This document shows positions 34,815 to 42,572 of a DNA stretch of 64,000 nt, piece after piece. The DNA comes from Catenibacterium mitsuokai (GTDB taxonomy: Bacteria > Bacillota_I > Bacilli_A > Erysipelotrichales > Coprobacillaceae). The stretch is taken from contig NZ_CP102271.1 in assembly GCF_025148785.1 (NCBI RefSeq), positions 1,605,972 through 1,669,971 of the forward strand, given 5' to 3'. The position numbers and the translations under genes were made by a program. Under the pieces are notes generated by a model. The model ran no database searches. It saw only the letters and a program-made list of their open reading frames with translations, and had not been told where the DNA came from. Each line of letters opens with the position of its first letter. Within the stretch, counting starts at the first letter, position 1.

Positions 34815-35457
34815 GAATCATTTCTCCTTTTTTTATAATATCCATTTCATGACTCAAAGTTTTGATTTCATCCTTATTATGGGATACAAAGACAACAGGT
34901 CGATGGTAAGCATCTAGTTTAGTCTTCATCTCTTTTAAGAGTTCCCTTTTTAAATCTTCATCTAAAGCACTGAATGGTTCGTCTAAAAGAATCGCCTCAG
35001 CATTATAGATTAATAGTCTTGCCATGGCAACACGCTGTTTCTGCCCCCCTGACAGCTGTCTTGGATAACGCTTTTCTAATCCTTCTATATGCAACTCCTT
35101 CATCAGCTGAATCACTGAATCATGAATTGTAGTCTTATCAAGTCTGCGGGCCACAAGAGGTGAGGCAATATTGTCATAAACTGTCATATTTGGAAATAAT
35201 GCATAATTCTGAAACATATATCCAATATTTCTTTCTTGTGGTGATAAATTAACATGTTGATCTGAATCATAGAGTACTCTTCCATCCAAGACAATTCTTC
35301 CTGAATCGGGTGTTTCTATACCAGCAATACATTTAAGTGTCATACTTTTACCACTGCCACTTGGCCCCATCACACCCAAGCATATTTCATTAATCTTAAA
35401 ATGAACATCTAAGTCAAATTCACTTAGTTTTTTATAGATATCCACTTCTAATAACAT
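34798..35457 (-). CDS. modC: Molybdate ABC transporter ATP-binding protein (short form)
   Basis: The 219-residue ATPase shows Walker A (GPSGSGKSM), signature (LSGGQKQRVAMARLL), Walker B ending in ILLDEPFSALD and the switch histidine in VFVSHNKDE. It powers molybdate import through ModB. E. coli ModC carries an extra C-terminal Mop domain of about 130 residues; this one stops after the ATPase core, so molybdate sensing by ModC is missing. It follows modB by one base. Confidence 0.9.
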   Translation of the reverse strand: MLLEVDIYKKLSEFDLDVHFKINEICLGVMGPSGSGKSMTLKCIAGIETPDSGRIVLDGRVLYDSDQHVNLSPQERNIGYMFQNYALFPNMTVYDNIASPLVARRLDKTTIHDSVIQLMKELHIEGLEKRYPRQLSGGQKQRVAMARLLIYNAEAILLDEPFSALDEDLKRELLKEMKTKLDAYHRPVVFVSHNKDEIKTLSHEMDIIKKGEMIHEEIS

Positions 35458-35458
35458 A

Positions 35459-36160
35459 TTAATAACCTCTCTTTTGCTTCACCCATAACTGATAGATATT
35501 CAGTAATATCACAGCCGTAAAGCATATAGCGATAATAACAAAAACATAAAAAGATGCGCTATGCATATCACTGCTGACAACTTCACTATAGACAGCCAAA
35601 GGCAGTGTACGTGTTTTTCCAACAATATTACCTGCAAGCATCGCTGTTGCACCAAACTCTCCCAAACCTCTCGCAAATGATAATACGCCCCCGCTGATAA
35701 TACCTGGCAAGGCATTAGGTACGAGTACCTTGAAAAAGATACTTGTTTCACTCATGCCAATTGTCCTTGCAGCATCGACCAAATCTTCATCCACCTGTTC
35801 AAGAGCCCCTCTTGCCGAGCGATACATGATGGGAAAAGAGATGACGACTGCCGCAATCACTGTGGCACTAAAGCTAAAAGCAATACGCACGCCTAATACA
35901 TTTAAGAAAAATGAACCAATCGGCTGATTAACTCCAAATATCAATAATAGGAAAAAGCCCATTACTGTCGGTGGTAAAACAAGTGGAAGTGTGAAGATAC
36001 CATCAAAGATAAGTTGAATGACCTTATTTTTAAGTGTCATCATCCATCTTGCTGCAAAGAGTCCTAAAAAGAATGTGATAAATATAGAAAAAGCAGCGCA
36101 TTTAAATGAGATCCATATAGGTGAATAATCAATCATCATTTCTTGCACAATCGTGTGCAT
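35459..36160 (-). CDS. modB: Molybdate ABC transporter permease
   Basis: The 233-residue inner-membrane protein has about five helices and the ABC-permease loop (DAARTIGMSETSIFFKVLVPN), plus the ModB-typical LPLVLPPTVMGFFLL and SFARGLGEFGATAMLAGN. AAGGAG touches the ATG at 36160, which is too close, so translation may begin a few codons later (GTG at residue 5 or ATG at residue 8 near 36139). It overlaps the end of the MOSC-MogA gene. Confidence 0.92.
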   Translation of the reverse strand: MHTIVQEMMIDYSPIWISFKCAAFSIFITFFLGLFAARWMMTLKNKVIQLIFDGIFTLPLVLPPTVMGFFLLLIFGVNQPIGSFFLNVLGVRIAFSFSATVIAAVVISFPIMYRSARGALEQVDEDLVDAARTIGMSETSIFFKVLVPNALPGIISGGVLSFARGLGEFGATAMLAGNIVGKTRTLPLAVYSEVVSSDMHSASFYVFVIIAICFTAVILLNIYQLWVKQKRGY

Positions 36161-37070
36161 CTCCTTTTAAGATTTCTAAGCCATGATGAAGAGGATCTAT
36201 AATAATATCCAAACTCTCCTTCACTGCCTTGACACTTCCAGGAAGATTAATAATGAGCGTGTTGTTTCTAATAACACTTACACCTCTAGATAACATGGCA
36301 CGATTTGTATATTTCATAGATTCATAACGAATCGCTTCAGAAATACCTGGCACAAGTCGTGTGGCCACTTTTAATGTCGCTTCAGGTGTCACATCTCTTT
36401 GTGACAAGCCTGTACCTCCTGTAGTCAAAATTAAATCATTCTCACATCGATCACTTAGATTAATAAGAGCCTGCTCAATCATCTTCTGATTATCTGGAAG
36501 GATATCTAAAGAAGTGACATGATAACCTCTTTCTTCCATATATTCCTTAATAGAAGGACCACTTTCATCCACTCTTAATCCTTGACTTCCTTTATCGGAT
36601 AAAGTGAGTATTGCGACACGCATGCGTGAATCAGTAGGTGGTGTATAAGTCACTTCATCACCAGAATGAATCACTCCGCCATGAATGACTCTTGCGAAAA
36701 TACCAAGTCGAGGCATAATACATTCACCTACCTGGTGATAAATACGACAATGAGCATGACAGCTTTTACCTCTCTGTGTGATTTCTAAATCCACTTCACC
36801 AATATGAACATGGCTTCCTACAACAAGCTTATTAAAATCAATACCAGAAATAAGAAGGTTCTCACCAAAAGCACCATCTTCTACATCTCCACCACGTCTT
36901 TTAAAGTCTTCTCTTTCTTCATAAGGTAATAAGCTGACCTGTCTATGCCATTTACCTGCATGGGCATCATGTTCTAAGCCAAAATCTTCTATTATTTTAG
37001 TTTCTTGTATAGGTTTCTTTTCAGTTCCCTTCTTCTCACTAATACAAATTGCTTCTATTTTTCCTGCCAA
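36129..37070 (-). CDS. MOSC-MogA fusion protein
   Basis: The 313-residue protein joins two molybdenum-cofactor domains. Residues 1 to about 145 form a MOSC domain ([37 protein letters not shown] with cysteines), a domain that binds or transfers sulfurated metal-sulfur groups. Residues 150-313 form a MogA/MoaB domain ([54 protein letters not shown]), which adenylylates molybdopterin before molybdenum insertion. It overlaps moaC by 16 bases and modB by up to 32. A joint step from adenylylation to final cofactor loading is inferred. Confidence 0.9.
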   Translation of the reverse strand: MAGKIEAICISEKKGTEKKPIQETKIIEDFGLEHDAHAGKWHRQVSLLPYEEREDFKRRGGDVEDGAFGENLLISGIDFNKLVVGSHVHIGEVDLEITQRGKSCHAHCRIYHQVGECIMPRLGIFARVIHGGVIHSGDEVTYTPPTDSRMRVAILTLSDKGSQGLRVDESGPSIKEYMEERGYHVTSLDILPDNQKMIEQALINLSDRCENDLILTTGGTGLSQRDVTPEATLKVATRLVPGISEAIRYESMKYTNRAMLSRGVSVIRNNTLIINLPGSVKAVKESLDIIIDPLHHGLEILKGDAHDCARNDD

Positions 37071-37534
37071 TTGAATTCACCGCTCTTTCCACCTGTTTTC
37101 TTTAATAAATGAATATCTTTGATTTCCATTTCTTTACTGATTGCCTTACACATATCATAAATAGTTAATAATGTAACACTTACTGCGTGTAGTGCTTCCA
37201 TTTCTACCCCTGTCTTCCCTTTACATTTCACTGTCGCAAAGGCATGAATCTGATTGTTGTCTTCATCTATTTCAAAATCAACAGTGACATTAGTAATCAT
37301 TAATATATGACAAAGCGGAATCATATCGCTTGTCTTTTTTGCAGCCATAATACCCGCAATTCTTGCAACACCAAGAACATCCCCTTTTTCTATTGTATTA
37401 TTTTTAATATGCTCAATAATCTCATGATTGACTTGAATAGTCCCTCTTGCATAAGCTGTTCTTTTTGTGATCTCTTTATCAGATACATCTACCATAATGG
37501 CGTTGCCATCTTCATCAAAATGTGTAAATCCCAT
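37055..37534 (-). CDS. moaC: Cyclic pyranopterin monophosphate synthase
   Basis: The 159-residue enzyme works after MoaA to form cyclic pyranopterin monophosphate, the first stable intermediate of molybdenum cofactor. Family blocks are [18 protein letters not shown] near the start, [36 protein letters not shown] and [13 protein letters not shown] ending in [10 protein letters not shown]. It lies one base after moaA. MoaD and MoaE, needed for the next step, are not in the window. Confidence 0.96.
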   Translation of the reverse strand: MGFTHFDEDGNAIMVDVSDKEITKRTAYARGTIQVNHEIIEHIKNNTIEKGDVLGVARIAGIMAAKKTSDMIPLCHILMITNVTVDFEIDEDNNQIHAFATVKCKGKTGVEMEALHAVSVTLLTIYDMCKAISKEMEIKDIHLLKKTGGKSGEFNWQEK

Positions 37535-37535
37535 A

Positions 37536-38480
37536 TTACCCTCCTATTTGATTCATTACAGTACCGCTTTGTTCATCTTCGAAATGGTGCTGTTCTGGTT
37601 TCATATAAATGGCATCTCTCATCACTTCTTCTAGTTTGATTTCATCACCTATATAAGGCTTTAATGCGATGCTATTCTTATGAAATAAGCATAATTTCAA
37701 TGATCCTGTACTAGACAAACGCACACGATTACATTCATGACAGAACTTATGATGTAAGGCTTCAATAAAGCCAATGACACATTTCATATTCTTTATTCTT
37801 ATATAATGTGCAGGACCATTGCCTAATCTTTCTGTGATTTCTTCTATATTATAATGTGATGCAAAATATGACTGTACCTCTTCTATTTTATTTTCTCTTT
37901 TATTTAAACCAAGTGGCATGAGTTCTATAAAACGAAGACTCACTGGTAAATTCTCACAAAAATCAATCAAGCCTTCTAAATCACTTTGTGTAAAAAGTGG
38001 CCCTACGACTGTATTGATTTTTATATTGAGTCCAATAGAAACACCATAGAAAAGATTATTTAATACTGTATCAAGTGTATCTTTACCACAGATAGAAGCA
38101 TATTTCTTTGAATCAAGTGTATCTATAGAGAAGTTGATTCCATCAATGCCTATATCCTTTAACTCATCCATAGTACGTGCATCTAGTAATAAGCCATTAG
38201 TTGTAAGAGTTACCTGTCTCACACCCTCTAGCTGTTTGAGCTGTCTTAAAAAAGAAAGATATCCTTTTCTTACCGTCGGTTCTCCACCAGTCACCTTGAA
38301 GTTCACTATACCTAGCTTAACTGCCACCTTGCATATATCTAGTATCTCTTCATAGCGTAAAATATCATTATGTGAAAGAAATTTGAATTTATCTGGATTA
38401 CAATATACACAATGATAGTTACACCTATCTGTAATCGATATTCTCATATAATCAATTGTACGGTTATAACGATCCTTCAT
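37536..38480 (-). CDS. moaA: GTP 3',8-cyclase (radical SAM)
   Basis: This 314-residue radical SAM enzyme starts molybdenum cofactor synthesis by cyclising GTP. The SAM cluster motif is C-x3-C-x2-C in [10 protein letters not shown] near residues 18-25; the second cluster is [18 protein letters not shown] near the C-terminus, and the protein ends in the conserved GG (MNQIGG). Length is normal. It is first gene of the operon; a palindrome with ModE-like half-sites sits between promoter and start. Confidence 0.97.
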   Translation of the reverse strand: MKDRYNRTIDYMRISITDRCNYHCVYCNPDKFKFLSHNDILRYEEILDICKVAVKLGIVNFKVTGGEPTVRKGYLSFLRQLKQLEGVRQVTLTTNGLLLDARTMDELKDIGIDGINFSIDTLDSKKYASICGKDTLDTVLNNLFYGVSIGLNIKINTVVGPLFTQSDLEGLIDFCENLPVSLRFIELMPLGLNKRENKIEEVQSYFASHYNIEEITERLGNGPAHYIRIKNMKCVIGFIEALHHKFCHECNRVRLSSTGSLKLCLFHKNSIALKPYIGDEIKLEEVMRDAIYMKPEQHHFEDEQSGTVMNQIGG

Positions 38481-38493
38481 ACAAACTCCTTTC

Positions 38494-38517
38494 CGTTATT
38501 CTCATTTGAGAATAACG
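38494..38517 (-). promoter_or_regulatory. ModE-like operator in the moaA leader
   Basis: A perfect inverted repeat, two 11-base arms around a 2-base centre, has CGTTAT and ATAACG at its ends 12 bases apart. I recall the E. coli ModE site at modA as having the same half-sites and spacing. It begins about 8 bp downstream of the likely -10 box. Confidence 0.65.
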
Positions 38518-38525
38518 CCATACAT

Positions 38526-38554
38526 AGTGTACAATGATGTACATTAAAATACAA
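38526..38554 (-). promoter_or_regulatory. Promoter of the moaA-modA operon
   Basis: Minus-strand TTGTAT (38549-38554) and TACACT (38526-38531) are 17 bp apart. A second palindrome, TGTACA-4-TGTACA (38528-38543), lies in the spacer. The boxes are moderate matches. Confidence 0.5.
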
Positions 38555-38657
38555 TGATTTTGTGAAACAAATGAGAAATATCGCTTTGTTGACTTGTTTC
38601 AAACGCATTAGCGTATTAGAATAGTATCTATATTACTAAACAAACGGAGGATAACGT

Positions 38658-39887
38658 ATGAATTTCGTAAAAGATAGCGTAAATCAGCAGCCAATAGTAG
38701 ATACCGTATTTACTATTGTTGCGAAAGCAAAGGAAGCGAAAGAAAAGTATGGAGCTGATCAGGTTGTAGATGCAACTATCGGTTCTTTATATAATGAAGA
38801 AGGTCAGCTTGTCGCATTGGACAGTGTCTTCAATTCTTTAAAGAATCTTGATAATAAGGTTCTTGCAAAGTATGCAGCAAGCTTTACTGGTAACCCTACT
38901 TTTAGACAAAAGGCTTATGATTGGGTATTAGATGGTAATAGCCATCTTGAACATGAAGTAGTGGCAACTCCAGGAGGAACTGGTGCTGTATCTATGACTA
39001 TTCAAGAATGTTTAGATGAAGGTCAGACTGTCATCCTACCTGAAATTGCATGGGGTAGTTATGCATTAATGGCTCAGATGCACAATCTTGAAATGGCTAA
39101 GTATTCTTTATTTGAAGGAGATCATTTCAATATTGCTTCTTTCAAGGAAACATGCCTTGAAACAATGAAGAAACAGAATAAGTTAGTGATTGTCATCAAT
39201 GACCCTTGTCATAACCCTACTGGTTATTCTTTAACTCATGAAGAATGGGATGAAGTGATTACTTTCTTAAATGAATGCAGCAAGACTCATGCCGTTGTAT
39301 TATTAAATGATATTGCTTATATTGATTTCTCAAGCCGCCAGAAAGAAGCTAAGACTTATTTTGGTCAGTTTGACAAGATCAGCGATAATGTGATTGTGGT
39401 TGTTTCATTCTCATTATCTAAGTCAATGACAAGCTATGGTTTAAGATGTGGTGCAGCAATCATCTTAGGTCAGAAGAAAGAATCAGTGAATCAGGTAAAG
39501 ATCGTATTTGAAAAGAATGCTCGTGCAACTTGGTCAAATATCAACAATGGAGCAATGGAAACATTTGTAGATGTATTAGATAACCACTGTGAAGAATATG
39601 ATCAGGAAAGATTAAAATATGTTCACTTATTAAAAGAAAGAGGAGATATCTTCACAACTGAGGCCGATGAAGTAGGATTAAAGTATTATCCATATAAAGA
39701 AGGTTTCTTCGTTACACTTGCTATGGATAATGAAACTCGTGATAAATATCATGAAGCTTTAATGGCAAATAATATCTTTACTGTAAAGGTCAATCTTGGT
39801 ATTCGTGTCGCTATCTGTTCATTATCAGTAGAAAAGACTAAAGGTCTAGCAAAGAAAATGAAGGATATCTTGGATACCATTCAGTAA
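38658..39887 (+). CDS. Class I/II (aspartate/aromatic type) aminotransferase
   Basis: The 409-residue PLP enzyme of fold type I shows GTGAVSMTIQECLDEGQTV, NDPCHNPTGYSLTHEEW (the N-x-x-x-N-P-T-G region binding PLP), the lysine in VSFSLSKSMTSYGLRCG and a C-terminal arginine region (NLGIRVAICS). It transfers amino groups between an amino acid and a 2-oxoacid; aspartate or an aromatic acid is likely but unproven. GGAGG lies 8 bases upstream of the ATG. It is monocistronic, divergent from moaA; TTGACT near 38589 may be its -35. Confidence 0.88.
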   Translation: MNFVKDSVNQQPIVDTVFTIVAKAKEAKEKYGADQVVDATIGSLYNEEGQLVALDSVFNSLKNLDNKVLAKYAASFTGNPTFRQKAYDWVLDGNSHLEHEVVATPGGTGAVSMTIQECLDEGQTVILPEIAWGSYALMAQMHNLEMAKYSLFEGDHFNIASFKETCLETMKKQNKLVIVINDPCHNPTGYSLTHEEWDEVITFLNECSKTHAVVLLNDIAYIDFSSRQKEAKTYFGQFDKISDNVIVVVSFSLSKSMTSYGLRCGAAIILGQKKESVNQVKIVFEKNARATWSNINNGAMETFVDVLDNHCEEYDQERLKYVHLLKERGDIFTTEADEVGLKYYPYKEGFFVTLAMDNETRDKYHEALMANNIFTVKVNLGIRVAICSLSVEKTKGLAKKMKDILDTIQ

Positions 39888-39890
39888 GGC

Positions 39891-39926
39891 AAAAGGATTG
39901 AGTCAATGGCTCAATCCTTTTTATTT
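39891..39926. terminator. Bidirectional terminator between aminotransferase and RpiR genes
   Basis: A perfect 11-bp stem (39892-39902 with 39910-39920) is followed by TTTTATTT on the plus strand and an A-containing flank on the other side. Confidence 0.88.
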
Positions 39927-39929
39927 GTT

Positions 39930-40781
39930 TTAACCAACAGTTTTATTGTAAAATTCATCCGAATTCAATGTATTCTCATAGTTGATAGCACATAAAGATG
40001 TAAAGAATAAATCAAAGATAAACTTAGTAGAAATACTGAAAATAACATCTCGTAATTTCACAAATGTCTCATTGCTTTCTGCCTTGATTGTATATGTGAC
40101 ACATTTAGAGATTGGTCCTTTATCATCTGGTGTAATCGCAATAGTTGTAATACCTCTACGGCATAATATACGTGCATTATCCAGAATATGTCGTTTAAAG
40201 CCAGTTTTAGTGACCAAGATAACAACATGAGTTGATGGAACATTTAGACTAGCATGTACCTGTAAGTCCTGATTTTCATAAACATGAATTTGTTTACCAA
40301 TTGGCATCAAAACATGTTGCGCATAATGCGCAATATTTGCGTTCATATCTGTCGCAATAATATCAATTGCCTCACATTTATTTAATACATCAATAATTTC
40401 ATCATATTGTGCAAGTGATATATTATTTTTTGTACGCGCGATTACATTATCATAAAGCTGTGCTGTTTTATTAATACATTCTAAGCCACTATCATTTTTG
40501 TTAAGTTCTACTTTAGGCATATGCATATCACGTAGTTTTAATACAATATCAAATTTAAAGTCATTAAAATTGGCATAACCGAACTTTCTAGAGAGTCTTA
40601 ATATAGATGTTGGATTAGAATAAGTCAAACGTGCTAATTCTCTTGAAGACATATAAGGCACCTGATCTAAATGTTCGATAATATACTGACAGATTGATTT
40701 TTCAGCATCACTGAGTTTTGTATTTAATTCAATACCTTTCTGAAGGTTTCCTCCAGATTCTATAAGTTCATCTAATAACAT
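39930..40781 (-). CDS. RpiR/MurR-family transcriptional regulator
   Basis: This 283-residue protein has the RpiR DNA-binding domain (SSRELARLTYSNPTSILRLS) and a weak C-terminal SIS domain (ATDMNANIAHYAQHVLMP, VVILVTKTGFKRH) that would bind a phosphosugar. It follows a PTS permease gene, separated by a strong terminator, so it probably controls that permease. It differs clearly from the RpiR protein at 23092, so the two are not recent copies. Confidence 0.83.
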   Translation of the reverse strand: MLLDELIESGGNLQKGIELNTKLSDAEKSICQYIIEHLDQVPYMSSRELARLTYSNPTSILRLSRKFGYANFNDFKFDIVLKLRDMHMPKVELNKNDSGLECINKTAQLYDNVIARTKNNISLAQYDEIIDVLNKCEAIDIIATDMNANIAHYAQHVLMPIGKQIHVYENQDLQVHASLNVPSTHVVILVTKTGFKRHILDNARILCRRGITTIAITPDDKGPISKCVTYTIKAESNETFVKLRDVIFSISTKFIFDLFFTSLCAINYENTLNSDEFYNKTVG

Positions 40782-40804
40782 AACTTTTCCTCCCTTATAC
40801 GCAT

Positions 40805-40836
40805 AAAAAAGGTACTTTCCCGCCTAGAAAGTACCT
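40805..40836 (-). terminator. Terminator of the PTS EIIC gene
   Basis: A perfect 10-bp stem (40810-40819 with 40827-40836) is followed on the minus strand by six T residues. Confidence 0.87.
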
Positions 40837-40848
40837 AGAAATGATTGA

Positions 40849-42258
40849 TTATTCAGCCTCAGACTGTTTAGCCTGATATTTTTCGTAAGCAATCAAGAAT
40901 GGTGTATAGATTACAACAGATAATGCGATAACGATTAACTGTGATACAGCACCCATTAGTTTACCACCTGTACATAAGAATCCTAAGAATACTGGTGGCA
41001 TTGTCCAAGGTACTTCAAGTACGATCTTAGGACAGAATCCACTAGAAACTAATAGATAACCTACAACAAGTGTAACTACTGGAGCTAAGATAAATGGAAT
41101 ATCTAGAATTGGGTTCAATACTAGAGGCACACCAAATGTCATAGTTTCGTTGATGTTGAATAAACCTGGAACGACAGAGATACCAGCGATAGTTCTGTTA
41201 TCTTCACGTTTAGAGAAGATAAGAATTGCGATTACTAAACCGATAGTAACACCAGAACCACCGAATTCACCAAACATCTGTAACATAGTTAAGTTCATTA
41301 CATATGGAATGTCCTTCTGAGCAGCACCTGAAGTATATGCAGCTGTGTTAGCATATAGTAATGGTCTGAAGATTGGTTCCTTAACAGCAGCAACCATGTT
41401 GTTACCATGAATACCTACGCACCAGAATAATGAGATAATTACATAAAGAATAGCAACTGCAAAGATATTGTTACCAATTAAGCTCTGTAATGGTTTCTGA
41501 ACGACATTAAAGATAAATGCGTTTAATTCAGCACCAGTAGCTAACTGACATACTAATCCAACAGCACCAACAACGATTGCAGTTAAGCAAGTTGGGATTA
41601 ATACTTCGAATGCACGAGCAACTCCAGGTGGAACCTGTTCTGGCATCTTGATCTTTAATGCATCATTCTTACGGAACATATTGTAAAGTTCCATACCAAC
41701 GATTGCAACGATAAGACCTGTGAATAAACCAGTTGCAGCAGTATAGTTAGATAAGATACCACTGTAAGTGAAGCTATCAGCTGTAATCTTATTTTTAGCA
41801 GCCGCACCTGTTACGTTGATAAAATCACCTAAAGTATAACCATGAGATTTACCAGCTTTATCGATGAATGAAGCAGATAAATCTTTTGCAGCAAATGAAG
41901 TTGGAGTTACCATCATCCATAAGATGAATCCTAATACAGCTGGGTAAGCACCAGTTTCACCATTTGCTTCAGCAATTTCAGAAGCAAGTAACATAGTAAT
42001 ACCAATAGTAATACATGAGATTGTAGCATACTGCATAGCAGTAAAAATTGGGTTAAGAACTTTAAGAACCATAATTGGAGACCATAAAGCACCTAAACCT
42101 GTTGTTTCGTTTACTAAAACGTTTGTCCAAAGAACACCAACGGCACCTGAGATTGTAGCTGGCATAAAGTTCTGGAATGCATTCTTGATTGCATTCAAGT
42201 ACTTATTCTGACCACACCAAGCACCGACACGTCCTAGCTTATCAGCAAAAGCGTCCAT
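40849..42258 (-). CDS. PTS EIIC permease, lactose/cellobiose family
   Basis: The 469-residue membrane protein belongs to the lactose/cellobiose-type EIIC group: KMPEQVPPGVARAFEVLIPT, GIHGNNMVAAVKEPIF and FNINETMTFGVPLVLNP (the conserved sugar-binding N-E-x-x-x-F-G-x-P-x-V motif) are all visible. It moves a sugar across the membrane while EIIA and EIIB phosphorylate it; neither lies beside it, so they must be encoded elsewhere. A beta-glucoside or similar disaccharide is likely. The GH1 glycosidase at 57688 could act on its product, but they are far apart. GGGAGG precedes the ATG. Confidence 0.92.
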   Translation of the reverse strand: MDAFADKLGRVGAWCGQNKYLNAIKNAFQNFMPATISGAVGVLWTNVLVNETTGLGALWSPIMVLKVLNPIFTAMQYATISCITIGITMLLASEIAEANGETGAYPAVLGFILWMMVTPTSFAAKDLSASFIDKAGKSHGYTLGDFINVTGAAAKNKITADSFTYSGILSNYTAATGLFTGLIVAIVGMELYNMFRKNDALKIKMPEQVPPGVARAFEVLIPTCLTAIVVGAVGLVCQLATGAELNAFIFNVVQKPLQSLIGNNIFAVAILYVIISLFWCVGIHGNNMVAAVKEPIFRPLLYANTAAYTSGAAQKDIPYVMNLTMLQMFGEFGGSGVTIGLVIAILIFSKREDNRTIAGISVVPGLFNINETMTFGVPLVLNPILDIPFILAPVVTLVVGYLLVSSGFCPKIVLEVPWTMPPVFLGFLCTGGKLMGAVSQLIVIALSVVIYTPFLIAYEKYQAKQSEAE

Positions 42259-42572
42259 TTAATTTCCTCCCTTTCAAGAGTTGGCGTAACTCTTGTACAG
42301 GTACTATTTTACACAATCTGAAATGTAAGTCCATGGATGCGCTATCACGAGCACGATTGTTACAAAGAACTCTTTTTCACATATCATCATCTTGTAAATA
42401 TGATACAGTTATAATCTATTTACCAAAGTACTTTCACTTCCATTATACCCATTCACTCCTTATTTTAGAAAACTTTTTTTAAAACAGTGATTATTTTCCA
42501 TTATTAAAATGATGTATGATAAAATATTTTTATAGATTTACATTACATAGAAGTGCATTAGAAAGGTGGTAG
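42259..42572. promoter_or_regulatory. Divergent intergenic region, EIIC to EF-G-like gene
   Basis: This 314-base gap holds two promoters and no gene I can support. For EIIC, minus-strand TGGACT (42328-42333) and TAAAAT (42306-42311) are 16 bp apart, with a hairpin (AAGAGTT-5-AACTCTT, 42276-42294) in the leader. For the EF-G-like gene, TTCCAT and TAAAAT, 18 bp apart, lie near 42498-42528 on the plus strand. The central 100 bases show nothing else. Confidence 0.5.
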
